From GAS188 sp044445965 (GTDB lineage: Bacteria; Pseudomonadota; Alphaproteobacteria; Rhizobiales; Beijerinckiaceae), in the NCBI GenBank assembly GCA_044445965.1, contig JBIOEJ010000004.1, positions 1-64,000 on the forward strand: a DNA stretch of 64,000 nucleotides. The letters run 5' to 3'. Shown here piece by piece: positions 17,388-26,061 of the stretch (the stretch's first letter is position 1; every line of letters begins with the position of its first letter). The notes below the pieces were generated by a model. It worked only from the letters and a program-made list of their open reading frames with translations. It searched no databases and was not told the DNA's origin. The position numbers and the translations under genes were made by a program.

Positions 17388-17501
17388 GCAAGGCCGCGCG
17401 GCCGCGAAAGATGGACTTCACCCTCCCTGTTGTGGAACGATCATGAAAGCGGCGGAATGAACGCATAACCGCCGATCGAACGAGCCTCAGGGGAGTTTAT
17501 C

Positions 17502-18227
17502 ATGTCCAAGGTTGCGATCGTCACCGGCGGCACGCGCGGCATCGGAGAAGCGATCTCGAAGGGGCTGAAGGCCGCCGGTTACACGGTCGCCGCGACTTAT
17601 GCGGGCAATGACGCCGCGGCCGCGAAGTTCAAGGGCGAGTGCGGTGTGGCTGTCTATCGATGGGATGTCGGCGATCCCAAGGCTTGCGCCGACGGCGTCG
17701 CCAAGGTGGAGGCGGAGCTCGGGCCGGTCGGCGTGCTCGTCAACAATGCCGGTATCACCAGGGACGGCATGTTCCACCGCATGACGGCGGAGCAATGGTC
17801 GGCAGTCATCCGCACCAATCTCGATTCGCTGTTCAACATGACGCGCCCGGTGATCGAAGGCATGCGGGCGAGAAACTTCGGCCGCATCATCTCGATCTCG
17901 TCGATCAACGGTCAGAAGGGCCAGATAGGCCAGGTGAACTATTCGACCGCCAAGGCCGGCGTGATCGGCTTCACCAAGGCCCTGGCGCAGGAGAACGCCA
18001 ATAAAGGCATCACCGTCAACGTGATCGCTCCCGGCTATATCGCGACCGAGATGGTGCAGGCAGTGCCGGCCGAGGTGCTGAAGACGAAGATCCTGCCGCA
18101 AATCCCGGTCGGCCGCCTCGGCGAGGCCGACGAGATCGCCGCTGCGGTCGTCTATCTCGCCGGAGACAAGGCGGGCTTCATCACCGGCTCGACCCTTTCC
18201 GTGAATGGCGGCCAGTATATGGCTTAG
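17502..18227 (+). CDS. phaB: Acetoacetyl-CoA reductase (NADPH)
   Basis: A 241-residue short-chain dehydrogenase that reduces acetoacetyl-CoA to (R)-3-hydroxybutyryl-CoA. It has the nucleotide-binding TGGTRGIG (8-15), NNAGITRDGMFHRM typical of PhaB, and the catalytic NYSTAK (Tyr147, Lys151). An AGGGG-type ribosome binding site lies just before ATG 17502. It is co-directional with phaA. Confidence 0.95.
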   Translation: MSKVAIVTGGTRGIGEAISKGLKAAGYTVAATYAGNDAAAAKFKGECGVAVYRWDVGDPKACADGVAKVEAELGPVGVLVNNAGITRDGMFHRMTAEQWSAVIRTNLDSLFNMTRPVIEGMRARNFGRIISISSINGQKGQIGQVNYSTAKAGVIGFTKALAQENANKGITVNVIAPGYIATEMVQAVPAEVLKTKILPQIPVGRLGEADEIAAAVVYLAGDKAGFITGSTLSVNGGQYMA

Positions 18228-18235
18228 GCCGCCGC

Positions 18236-18982
18236 TCAGAGCGCCATGAAGCCTCCATCGGCGCAGAGTACATGGCCGACCACGAAGGAGGCACCGTCCG
18301 AGGCGAGCCAGACCACCGCCTCGGCAACCTCTTTGGGCTGGCCCATGCGCCTGAGCGGCAGGCCGGCGGCGACGGCCTGTAAGTCCATGATCTGCGATGA
18401 CAGCATCATCTCGGTCACCACCCGTCCCGGCGCGACGGCGTTGATGCGGATGCCGTCGCCGGCGTATTCGATCGCGGCCGAGCGCATGAGCGAGATGACG
18501 GCGGCCTTCGAGGCCGAATAGAGCGCAAGCCCCGGGTTGGGGTTGCGCATGCCGCTCACCGATGCGTTGAGCACGATCGCCCCGCCGTGCCCCGCCATCA
18601 GCCTGAGCTGCTGCTGCAGGCAGAGATAGACGGAGCGCAGATTGGTATCGAAGACGCGGTCGTAGAGCGCCGGATCCTGCTCGGCGATCGGCGCCCGCGG
18701 TTCCTGATAGCCCGCATTGTCGAAGGCGATGTCGAGCCTCCCATGCTCGCTCGCGATGATGGCGTGCAGGCGCTCGATTTCGACGGGGCGAGTGACATCG
18801 GTCTTGATGAAGCGCCCCTTGCCGCGAGCCGCCTCGATGAGCGAGACCGTTTCCTCGCCCTTCGCCTGGCGTCGCCCCGCGACCACGACGAACGCGCCCT
18901 TCCGTGCGAAGGCGAGCGCCGCCGCCCGGCCGATCCCCGAGCCGCCACCGGTGACGAGGGCGATCTTATGAGCGAATTCCAT
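18236..18982 (-). CDS. SDR-family oxidoreductase
   Basis: A 248-residue classical short-chain dehydrogenase/reductase: TGGGSGIGRAAA near the N-terminus, a DNAGYQEP loop, a catalytic serine in NASVSG, and YSASKAA with Tyr and Lys. The C-terminus (GHVLCADGGFMAL) is typical. ATG 18982 gives the standard N-terminus (MEFAHKIALVTGG). It converges on phaB with an 8-bp gap. Residue use (TGR-like AGRR after strand 2) suggests NADP preference, but the substrate cannot be told. Confidence 0.88.
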   Translation of the reverse strand: MEFAHKIALVTGGGSGIGRAAALAFARKGAFVVVAGRRQAKGEETVSLIEAARGKGRFIKTDVTRPVEIERLHAIIASEHGRLDIAFDNAGYQEPRAPIAEQDPALYDRVFDTNLRSVYLCLQQQLRLMAGHGGAIVLNASVSGMRNPNPGLALYSASKAAVISLMRSAAIEYAGDGIRINAVAPGRVVTEMMLSSQIMDLQAVAAGLPLRRMGQPKEVAEAVVWLASDGASFVVGHVLCADGGFMAL

Positions 18983-19092
18983 GGCGCGGACGACCCTCCT
19001 GTTCGAGCAGCCTGGAGCTTTCAGGATCATGCGCCGGCACGGCGATGCCGCCATAGAGGGCGCCGCAAAACGGATATGAGCAGGGTGGTGAC

Positions 19093-19112
19093 GGCGCATA
19101 TTGGCGCATATT
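19093..19112. repeat. Tandem 10-bp repeat upstream of the SDR gene
   Basis: GGCGCATATT occurs twice head to tail (19093-19102, 19103-19112) and is followed by GGCGG. It lies about 110 bp upstream of the SDR start on the minus strand. Spacing by one helical turn is what an operator with two bound dimers would show, but no regulator gene is adjacent. Confidence 0.5.
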
Positions 19113-19187
19113 GGCGGAAATTGCCGGTTGCCTCCTCGTGTCCTGTTGCGGGCACGGCAATCCGCGGATCGCCCGATCCCGAACCCC

Positions 19188-20210
19188 TCAGCCGGGGCCG
19201 AAACCTTCGAGCACCGCCTTGCCGCGCGCCCGCCCGCTCTCGATGAAGGCGTGAGCGCGCTTGAGGTTGGCCGCATTGATCTTGCCGAACCTTTCGGTCA
19301 GCGTGGTGCGGATCGTGCCGGCATCGACGAGCCGCGAGACTTCGTTCAGCAGCTCGTGCTGCGCCGTCATGTCGGCCGTGCCGAAGAGCGGGCGTGTGAA
19401 CATCATCTCCCAATGCAGCGACACGCTCTTGCGCATCAGCGCACCGAGCTCGGGCAGCTTCGCCGTATCGATGAGGGCGAGCCGGCCCTGCGGGGCGATG
19501 AGCGTGGCGATCTCGAGCAGATGCGCCTGGGCCTGCGTGGTCAGGAAGACGAAGCCCGGTGCGCCGATGCCGAGCTTAGCCAGCTCGCCGGATAGCGGCT
19601 TTGCGTGATCGACGACGTGATGCGCGCCGAGCTCGCGGCACCAGGCCTGGGTAGCAGGCCGTGAGGCCGTGGCGATCACGGTGAGATCGGTGAGCTGTCG
19701 CACGAGCTGAACGGCAATCGAGCCGACGCCGCCGGCTCCACCGACGATGAGGACCGAGTGCGCGGCACCCGGCACCGGCCGCCGGATATCGAGCCGGTCG
19801 AACAGGGCCTCCCAGGCCGTGATTGCGGTCAGCGGCAATGCGGCCGCCTCGGCAAAGCTCAGCGAAGCCGGCTTCTTGCCGACGATCCGTTCGTCCACGA
19901 GGTGGTATTCGCTATTGGTGCCCTGCCGATCGATCGCGCCGGCGTAGAACACGGTATCGCCGGGCCTGAACAGGCTCGCCTCGGATCCGGCCCCGACCAC
20001 CACTCCCGATGCGTCCCATCCGAGCACCTTCTTGGCGCCCGGCTCGGGCTTGGTGGTCGCGCGCACCTTGGCATCGACGGGATTGACGGACACGGCCTTC
20101 ACCTCGACCAGGAGATCGCGGCCCTTCGGCTCTGGTTTCGGCAGCTCGACATCGGCGAGCGAGGCTGCCTCGGCGATCGGCAGAGGGTTCTCATAGGCGA
20201 CGGCACGCAT
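19188..20210 (-). CDS. Zinc-type alcohol dehydrogenase-like / quinone oxidoreductase family protein
   Basis: A 340-residue medium-chain dehydrogenase/reductase. The N-terminal GroES-like fold carries VKAVSVNPVDAKVR, followed by GWDASGVVVGAG. The cofactor domain carries LIVGGAGGVGSIAVQL (NADPH loop) and AAALPLTAITAWEALF. Structural zinc cysteines are absent, which is usual in the zinc-binding ADH family (quinone oxidoreductase-like) branch. ATG 20210 has a strong AAAGGAGC ribosome site just upstream on the minus strand. It is divergent from rpmI. Confidence 0.88.
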   Translation of the reverse strand: MRAVAYENPLPIAEAASLADVELPKPEPKGRDLLVEVKAVSVNPVDAKVRATTKPEPGAKKVLGWDASGVVVGAGSEASLFRPGDTVFYAGAIDRQGTNSEYHLVDERIVGKKPASLSFAEAAALPLTAITAWEALFDRLDIRRPVPGAAHSVLIVGGAGGVGSIAVQLVRQLTDLTVIATASRPATQAWCRELGAHHVVDHAKPLSGELAKLGIGAPGFVFLTTQAQAHLLEIATLIAPQGRLALIDTAKLPELGALMRKSVSLHWEMMFTRPLFGTADMTAQHELLNEVSRLVDAGTIRTTLTERFGKINAANLKRAHAFIESGRARGKAVLEGFGPG

Positions 20211-20473
20211 GGACGGGCTCCTTTCGGGTAATTGTCGTATAAGCCTTTTTTGTCGGAGCAGGGGAAAGCGACGGTCGCCTGACACTTTGCGGCGCGGGCA
20301 TGTGCCTGCCATTGCAATTCGTGGTCCGCTCTGCCATAGACCACGCCTTCGAACGAACCGCCCGGCTCATCAGGGCTGCCGTGGCAGTTCCGAACGCTCC
20401 AACCGAGCAGTTCCGGCCAGGCGAAGCTCCTTCGGGAAACGCGTCGCCGCAGGCCATACGGAAAGGACGCGAA

Positions 20474-20677
20474 ATGCCCAAGCTGAAGACGAAGTCGGGC
20501 GCCAAGAAGCGCTTCAAGATCACTGCGACCGGAAAGGTCGTTTCGGCCCAGGCCAATAAGCGCCACGGCATGATCAAGCGAACCCAAAAGCAGATCCGCA
20601 ACCAGCGCGGCACCACCGTCATGTCCGAGTCCGACGGGCGCGTGATCCGCAAATATTTCCTGCCGAACGGCGTCTGA
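20474..20677 (+). CDS. rpmI: 50S ribosomal protein L35
   Basis: A 67-residue basic protein, full length for bacterial L35, starting MPKLKTKSGAKKRF and ending IRKYFLPNGV. ATG 20474 is preceded by GAAAGGACGC. It is followed 16 bp later by rplT, the conserved pair in bacteria. infC is not directly upstream and pheS/pheT are not downstream. Confidence 0.97.
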   Translation: MPKLKTKSGAKKRFKITATGKVVSAQANKRHGMIKRTQKQIRNQRGTTVMSESDGRVIRKYFLPNGV

Positions 20678-20693
20678 TCTGGGAGCTTGAACC

Positions 20694-21071
20694 ATGGCCC
20701 GTGTGAAACGCGGTGTGACCTCTCACGCCAAGCACAAGAAAGTCATCAAGGCGGCGAAGGGCTATTACGGCCGCCGCAAGAACACCATCCGCGTCGCCAA
20801 GCAAGCAGTCGAGAAGGCGATGCAATACGCCTATCGCGACCGCAAGGTGCGCAAGCGCACTTTCCGCGCCCTGTGGATCCAGCGGCTGAACGCCGCCGTG
20901 CGCGAGCACGGCCTTACCTATAGCCGCTTCATCGATGGGCTGACCAAGGCCGGCATCGGGGTCGACCGCAAGGTGCTCGCCGATCTCGCCATGCATGAGC
21001 CGGCAGCGTTCAACGCCGTGATCGAGAAGGCCAAGGCTGCGCTGCCGGCCGAGCTCCAGGCCGCCGCGTAA
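20694..21071 (+). CDS. rplT: 50S ribosomal protein L20
   Basis: A 125-residue protein, somewhat longer than the E. coli form (118) as is common in alphaproteobacteria. It starts MARVKRGVTSHAKHKK and contains GYYGRRKNT and RLNAAVREHGLTYSRF. It is needed early in 50S assembly and is co-transcribed with rpmI. The next gene is an unrelated membrane protein on the same strand. Confidence 0.97.
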   Translation: MARVKRGVTSHAKHKKVIKAAKGYYGRRKNTIRVAKQAVEKAMQYAYRDRKVRKRTFRALWIQRLNAAVREHGLTYSRFIDGLTKAGIGVDRKVLADLAMHEPAAFNAVIEKAKAALPAELQAAA

Positions 21072-21102
21072 CCCCGTATTGACTCTGATTCGATCTGGAT
21101 TT

Positions 21103-21119
21103 CCGGCGGTAACCGCCGG
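21103..21119. terminator. Perfect palindrome after rplT
   Basis: CCGGCGGT-A-ACCGCCGG forms an 8-bp-arm palindrome 31 bp after the rplT stop. It can fold into a short GC stem and may end the rpmI-rplT transcript. No T-run follows. Confidence 0.35.
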
Positions 21120-21186
21120 GTGAACACCGATGCCGCATTGTTCCCCGGTCCGCGCAATGACGCGGATTCAGGGAATGAGTTGCGTC

Positions 21187-22131
21187 ATGTTGGATGGGTG
21201 GTTGAAGTCGGCGGCTTTCGCCTTGCGGGGTACCGGGCGCGCGGCCTCGGAGCTGGAGCCGCCATGGGACGCGACCGGCACACCGCATAAGGGCGCGGGC
21301 TGGGACTTTGCCCGCAGCTATTTGCCGGAGATGCGCAAGGCAGCGCATCTTGCCCGGCCCGCGCTGCTCGGCGTGGCGCTGCTGCTTGCCTGCGCCACCG
21401 CTTTGCTGATCCTGCCCGGCAGCAGCGGCGCGAGCGCGCCCGAAGAGCCGAAATCGGCGGCAACGCGCGGGTCTTCCTCGGCGCCCGAGAAACCAGCCTG
21501 GCAGCGGGTCATCCGGCCCATCCGGCTGCTCGCGCTCGAATCACCCGAGCTCGTCAAGGCCGCCCCCGATTACGACGCCGTCCGCTCGACGAAGGGCGAT
21601 GGGCGCGAGGACATCCTCTCCTTCGGTTCGGTGGCGCGCAATGATGCGCTGTTCATGCGCCTTGCCGTCTACCGCGCCGGTTCCGAAGCCGCCGATCCCG
21701 CCCCGTTCTTCGTCGATCTTGCGCGCCGCGCGGTTTCGGCCGGCCTCGCTATATCGAAAGCCACCCCCGGCGAGCCGATGCGCACCAAGTTCGGAGACAT
21801 GGAAACCGCGGATGTGAGGCTCTCCATGAATGGCGTCGAACGCTCCTGCCTCGCCTTTCGCCGCGCGGTTTCCGGCGAGGGCTTGCGGCTCGCGGGCTGG
21901 TATTGCGCGCCGGCCGGCGGTTTCGCCGGGCGCGCCGGCCTGTCTTGCCTCGTCGACCGTCTGGCGTTGATCAGCGCCGGCGAGGACCATGTGCTGCGCG
22001 ACGGCTTCGTCGCGGCGGAACGGCGCCGCCCCGCCTGCGGCAAGGCGCCGCTGCTGGCAGCCTCCGCCGGAGGCGCGCCGCTGGCGCAGAACACAAATCC
22101 GCCGCGGCTTCGCGGGATAAAGACGCGTTAG
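21187..22131 (+). CDS. Conserved hypothetical membrane-anchored protein
   Basis: About 314 residues from ATG 21187 (earlier in-frame ATGs at 21130, 21157 and 21175 are possible). A cytoplasmic N-terminus of about 55 residues is followed by one strong transmembrane segment (LLGVALLLACATALLIL), a proline/serine linker and a periplasmic domain. This domain contains a region rich in charged pairs (EDILSFGSVARND) and several cysteines (ERSCLAF, WYCAP, SCLVDR, ACGKAP) that could form disulfides. I do not recognise the family. A palindromic repeat begins at its stop codon. Confidence 0.65.
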   Translation: MLDGWLKSAAFALRGTGRAASELEPPWDATGTPHKGAGWDFARSYLPEMRKAAHLARPALLGVALLLACATALLILPGSSGASAPEEPKSAATRGSSSAPEKPAWQRVIRPIRLLALESPELVKAAPDYDAVRSTKGDGREDILSFGSVARNDALFMRLAVYRAGSEAADPAPFFVDLARRAVSAGLAISKATPGEPMRTKFGDMETADVRLSMNGVERSCLAFRRAVSGEGLRLAGWYCAPAGGFAGRAGLSCLVDRLALISAGEDHVLRDGFVAAERRRPACGKAPLLAASAGGAPLAQNTNPPRLRGIKTR

Positions 22132-22173
22132 CATGATCCCAAGAAGTTGCAGACTTCTTGGACAAGATCATGC
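22131..22173. repeat. Dispersed palindromic repeat, copy 1
   Basis: A 43-bp imperfect palindrome: GCATGATC (22131-22138) and GATCATGC (22166-22173) outside, AAGAAGT and ACTTCTT inside. It matches the copy at 59987-60029 in opposite orientation, with base changes that keep the inner stem paired. It overlaps the stop codon of the preceding gene by one base. Confidence 0.8.
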
Positions 22174-22445
22174 GTCAATACAAGCAGATAGGACCCGTAC
22201 TGATTCGATCGAAAGCGATGCCGCGCGCGGTTGCTTTTGACGGAATCGGTTTGCGGATTTGTCATTTCGTCCTTGCAGATGATGATCTGCGTCAAGAAGC
22301 TCTGCCACTTTAGGGATCATGAATGGAGGTGGGAGAGCCTTGCGGTCACCTCTGCGTGCGCTCCCTTTGACGAACCGACATAACCGGTTCACGATGTCGG
22401 TCTGAGGAATGGAATCGCTCGCGGCTTCATAGAAGGTATATCTCG
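22174..22445. other. Intergenic region between repeats and secreted-protein gene
   Basis: Holds a degenerate third copy of the palindromic repeat (22280-22322) and about 100 bp of unique sequence on either side. No gene is supported. The last ~60 bp should carry the promoter of the following small gene. Confidence 0.5.
22280..22322. repeat. Dispersed palindromic repeat, degenerate copy
   Basis: Reads ATGATC, then AAGAAG, a CTCTGC-type loop, ACTT and GGGATCATG, aligning with the other two copies on the same strand as the copy at 59987. The outer arms are eroded and the inner stem only partly pairs. Confidence 0.6.
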
Positions 22446-22775
22446 ATGCGCGCTACCTCGCTTCTGGCCATTGTCGCCTTGGCGGCCGGTGCCCTCGGCA
22501 CGGCGCCGGCCGACGCTGCGAGCCACCGCTATCGGTATCGCGCTCCGCTGCGTCCGCCGCTGATCGTGCGGGTAGCCCCGCGCAGCTTCCTCGATCCCGG
22601 GCCGGTCGTGCCGGTCGGATCGCAGTCATCCTACGTCTATGTCTCGCAATATCCTTATTTCCCGCCCTATGCTGCCTACATCAATCACTATGGCGAGCCG
22701 CCGCTTCCCGGCTTCGGCGACGGCGGAAGGCCCTTGTTCGAACACCTCGATTTCGGACCTCTGAGCGGGCCGTAA
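22446..22775 (+). CDS. Small secreted hypothetical protein, Tyr/Pro-rich
   Basis: A 109-residue protein with a signal peptide (residues 1-24, ending near ADAA). The mature region is rich in tyrosine, proline and arginine (RYRYRAPLRPP, YFPPYAAYINHYGEPP). Proteins of this look are common and poorly characterised in Hyphomicrobiales envelopes. No domain recognised. Confidence 0.6.
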   Translation: MRATSLLAIVALAAGALGTAPADAASHRYRYRAPLRPPLIVRVAPRSFLDPGPVVPVGSQSSYVYVSQYPYFPPYAAYINHYGEPPLPGFGDGGRPLFEHLDFGPLSGP

Positions 22776-22792
22776 CGGGGGCGACGCCCCGG

Positions 22793-23902
22793 CTACTTCA
22801 GCACGCGCCGCAGCTCCGCGACCAGCGCATCGCCCATGCCGCCGGTGCCGATGGCGTTCGTGCCTGGCGCCGCGATGTCCTTCGTCCGCAAGCCGGAGGC
22901 GAGGACGTTCGCCACCGATTTCTCGAGCGCATCGGCCGCCTCCCCGAGGCCCAGCGAATAGCGCAGGCACATGGCGAGCGAGCCGACCATGGCGACCGGG
23001 TTCGCCAGGCCCTTGCCGGCGATGTCGGGCGCCGAGCCGTGCACCGGCTCGTAGAGCGCCTTGCGCTTGCCGGTGGTCGCGTCCTCCGCGCCGAGCGAGG
23101 CCGAGGGCAGCATGCCGAGAGAGCCCGTGAGCATCGCCGCGACGTCGGAGAGCATGTCGCCGAACAGATTGTCGGTGACGATGACGTCGAATTGCTTCGG
23201 CCGGCGCACGAGCTGCATGCCGAGCGCATCGGCGAGTTGGTGCTCGAGCTCGATATCCGCGTATTCGGCCTTGTGCAGGGCCGCGACCGTCTGGTTCCAG
23301 AGCACGCCTGACTTCATCACATTGCGCTTATCTGACGATGTGACCTTGTTGCGGCGCTTGCGGGCGAGCTCGAAGGCGACGCGTGCGATGCGCTCGATCT
23401 CATGGGTCGTGTAGACCTGGGTGTCGACGGCCCGCTTCTCGCCGTTCTCGAGCGTCACGATCTCCTTCGGCTCGCCGAAATAGACGCCGCCCGTCAGCTC
23501 TCGCACGATGACGATGTCGAGCCCCTCGACCACCTCACGCTTCAAGGTGGAGGCGTCGGCAAGCGCCGGATAGCAGATGGCCGGTCGCAGATTGGCGAAC
23601 AGGCCGAGATCCTTGCGCAGCCGCAATAGCCCCGCCTCGGGGCGCACGTCATAGCCGACCTTGTCCCATTGCGGTCCGCCCACCGCGCCGAACAGGATGG
23701 CATCGGCTTGCCGGGCGCGCTGCATCGCCTCCTCGCTGATGGCGACCTTATGGGCGTCATAGGCGCAGCCGCCGACGAGGTCACGCTCCGTCTCGAAGGA
23801 GGCGACCCCGATCTCGCCGAGCGCGCGCAAGGCCTTTTCGGCCTCGGCCATCACCTCGGGGCCGATGCCGTCGCCCGGCAGGAGAAGAATCTTGTGAGCC
23901 AT
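22793..23902 (-). CDS. leuB: 3-isopropylmalate dehydrogenase
   Basis: A 369-residue NAD-dependent decarboxylating dehydrogenase of leucine biosynthesis. It begins MAHKILLLPGDGIGPEV, carries the substrate-binding RKDLGLFANLRP and the Mg/isopropylmalate region VTDNLFGDMLSD, and ends with the NAD-binding GSAPDIAGKGLANP. ATG 23902 matches family N-termini; ATG 23914 adds four residues. It is a single gene here: leuC/leuD are not adjacent. Confidence 0.95.
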   Translation of the reverse strand: MAHKILLLPGDGIGPEVMAEAEKALRALGEIGVASFETERDLVGGCAYDAHKVAISEEAMQRARQADAILFGAVGGPQWDKVGYDVRPEAGLLRLRKDLGLFANLRPAICYPALADASTLKREVVEGLDIVIVRELTGGVYFGEPKEIVTLENGEKRAVDTQVYTTHEIERIARVAFELARKRRNKVTSSDKRNVMKSGVLWNQTVAALHKAEYADIELEHQLADALGMQLVRRPKQFDVIVTDNLFGDMLSDVAAMLTGSLGMLPSASLGAEDATTGKRKALYEPVHGSAPDIAGKGLANPVAMVGSLAMCLRYSLGLGEAADALEKSVANVLASGLRTKDIAAPGTNAIGTGGMGDALVAELRRVLK

Positions 23903-23984
23903 GGGGATCGTCATCCATACGAGAGAGAGGCGATGCTTTAGGGTCTGCGCTGTCCGCCTGGCAAGGCGTGTCCGGAAAGGGCGC

Positions 23985-24926
23985 TCAGCCCTGCTCGACG
24001 AAGGCCCTGATCAACCAATGGGCAATGGCGATCGGCGGCGGGCAGGCCACGCCCTTCGGATGCGTGCCGGCCAGCATGGCGGCGGCCTCGGCGCGGCCGA
24101 ACCAGCGCGCATCTTCGATCTCCCCGGGGTCGATGCTGATCTCCTCGGTCAGCGCCTGCGCATGGCAGCCGATCATCAATGACATGGGAAAGGGCCAGGG
24201 CTGCGAGGCGAGATAGGTCACGCGTCCGCAGACGATGCCCGCCTCCTCCTTGATCTCGCGGCGCACCGCGGCCTCGATCGTCTCGCCATGCTCGATGAAG
24301 CCCGCCAGCGCCGAATAGACGCGACTGGCGAAACGCGCGCTGCGGCCGAGTAGGCAGCGATCGCCCCTGACGGCGAGCATGATCGCGACCGGATCGGTCC
24401 TTGGGAAATGTTGCGCCTCGCAGCTCGGGCAGTCCCGCCGGAAGCCCGATACCGAGACATTGCTGGCGGCGCCGCAATTGGCGCAGAATCTGTGGCGCTG
24501 ATGCCAATTCATCAGCGCTTTCGCTTCGGCGAGCAGGCCGAGCTCGGGCGCCGGGACGAGCCCCTGCACTGCGATCGACCGCAGATCGATGGCGAGGTTG
24601 CCGGCTTCCTTGAGCGCCTGCCCCCGATCGGCGCCGATCAGGCTCGCGAAGATCGGTCGGGCGCCATCCTGTCCGAGGAAGGCGCGTTCGAGCAAGGTCT
24701 CCGTCGCCTCGATCGGCCGCAAGGGAAAAAGCGCCGTCACGCTCTCGCCCTGGCGGCGCAGGATCGGAGTGTCGCCGGCGATGAGGAGCGTCGCGGCGGC
24801 GGGATCGGCCGCGCGAGCGGCGACGAAATCCGCGTCCTCGCGCCGCTCGGAGAGGCGCTCGATCGGATTGACGCCGTAGCCTGTCCGAGCCGACAGCTCC
24901 GGGAAGCCGCCTGCGATATCGTTCAT
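23985..24926 (-). CDS. nudC: NAD+ diphosphatase (NADH pyrophosphatase)
   Basis: A 313-residue Nudix hydrolase that cleaves NAD(H), and in some bacteria removes NAD caps from RNA. It has the zinc-ribbon cysteines (CANCG ... CPSCE), the full Nudix box (GFIEHGETIEAAVRREIKEE) and the NudC-specific SQPWPFPMS. Its start overlaps the stop of the upstream hypothetical gene in ATGA (24923-24926), so the two are probably translationally coupled. Confidence 0.93.
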   Translation of the reverse strand: MNDIAGGFPELSARTGYGVNPIERLSERREDADFVAARAADPAAATLLIAGDTPILRRQGESVTALFPLRPIEATETLLERAFLGQDGARPIFASLIGADRGQALKEAGNLAIDLRSIAVQGLVPAPELGLLAEAKALMNWHQRHRFCANCGAASNVSVSGFRRDCPSCEAQHFPRTDPVAIMLAVRGDRCLLGRSARFASRVYSALAGFIEHGETIEAAVRREIKEEAGIVCGRVTYLASQPWPFPMSLMIGCHAQALTEEISIDPGEIEDARWFGRAEAAAMLAGTHPKGVACPPPIAIAHWLIRAFVEQG

Positions 24927-25894
24927 GGGGTCGCCTGCCCTCCCGAGAAGCCGCTGAAGACGAGGTCCGGCGCGCTGAGATTATGCCGCGACGGCACGAG
25001 GCGCCCCATCCACACCCTGCTCGCCTTGGCGCTGCGGAAGCTCATGATCGGCTCTTCGACCCAGCGCTGCGCCTCCGGCTCCAGCAAGGCGATGCGAGCG
25101 ACATCTGCGTTGAACTCGGTCACATACATCGAGCGCAAGGCCGCGAAGGGCTTGCCCTCGATGGCGCGGTCGAAGGAAACCTCGAGCGACACATGGTCGT
25201 CATCGAGCTCGGCTAGCCTGACATCGCCGCCGCCGCCCGCCGCGAAATCGAGGTGGAAGCTCTTGGTCGTGGGATCGAAGGCGATCTCCTTGATGTCGAC
25301 GACCGGCCGCTCCTTCTGCTCGAGCGGCCCGACGAAGAAGGAGGAGCCATAGGCGTTCCATGGGAGGTTGGCCGGCGGCAAGGGGTGGATGCGCCAAATG
25401 CCGTCGGTCGGGTAGAGCACGATGACCTGCTGCGCCATGCCGCGCACGAACACCCAGAGCTGCACCATGGTGAGATTATGCTCGACGCGGTCGCCGACGC
25501 GCACCGGCACGTCGCGCCGGCGCCAATAATCGGAAAGCTCATAGCCGGTCACCCAGAGGAAGGGCGACTCATAGAAGGTGATGCGCCGCTCGGTCGGCGG
25601 TTTGACGCCCTCATGGACGATGTCGCAATCGGTCCAATCGGGCTCGCGGCGTTGATCGGCCGCGGCGCCGATATAGGCTGGATGCGCGGCTTGGATGCGA
25701 AAATGCCGCAGCTCGGACGAGGCGAAGGTGACGGTGACGTTATCCTTCTCGGCGCAGCTTTGGGGCTCGCTCGCATTCGTCACCTGAACCGCGAGCGGCT
25801 TCGCCTCTGCGGCAGCCGCCGTCCGGTCATGAGCCGCCGCGCCGATCGCCAGCGACGCAAGCAGGGCCAGCGGGATCGCGCTTGCTCTGGTCAA
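24923..25894 (-). CDS. Conserved secreted protein of unknown function, upstream of nudC
   Basis: A 323-residue protein with a signal peptide (about 1-28) and a beta-rich mature part. Recurrent features are aromatic-rich strands (FYESPFLWVTGYELSDYWRR, VQLWVFVRGM) and two cysteines near the start of the mature domain (SCAEKD, TDCDIV). No transmembrane segment follows the signal, so it is likely periplasmic. I do not recognise a named domain. It overlaps nudC by 4 bp, but the functional link is unclear. Confidence 0.75.
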   Translation of the reverse strand: MTRASAIPLALLASLAIGAAAHDRTAAAAEAKPLAVQVTNASEPQSCAEKDNVTVTFASSELRHFRIQAAHPAYIGAAADQRREPDWTDCDIVHEGVKPPTERRITFYESPFLWVTGYELSDYWRRRDVPVRVGDRVEHNLTMVQLWVFVRGMAQQVIVLYPTDGIWRIHPLPPANLPWNAYGSSFFVGPLEQKERPVVDIKEIAFDPTTKSFHLDFAAGGGGDVRLAELDDDHVSLEVSFDRAIEGKPFAALRSMYVTEFNADVARIALLEPEAQRWVEEPIMSFRSAKASRVWMGRLVPSRHNLSAPDLVFSGFSGGQATP

Positions 25895-26061
25895 GACGCG
25901 AGACTTGCGGGGTGAAGGGGGCGCATGCGCACGCCACTATCATGCCGCGAAGCGCCGGTCACGCGCGAGCATCGGCGGCCTTCCGGGCACGCGGCGGCCG
26001 CCCGTTCACAACTGGTTGCTTATGGCTTGCGCGCGCGCCAATCGCGTCATACGCTTCAGTC

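Noticed and set aside
22168..22392. Minus-strand frame in the repeat region
   Set aside because: It is built largely from the palindromic repeat copies.
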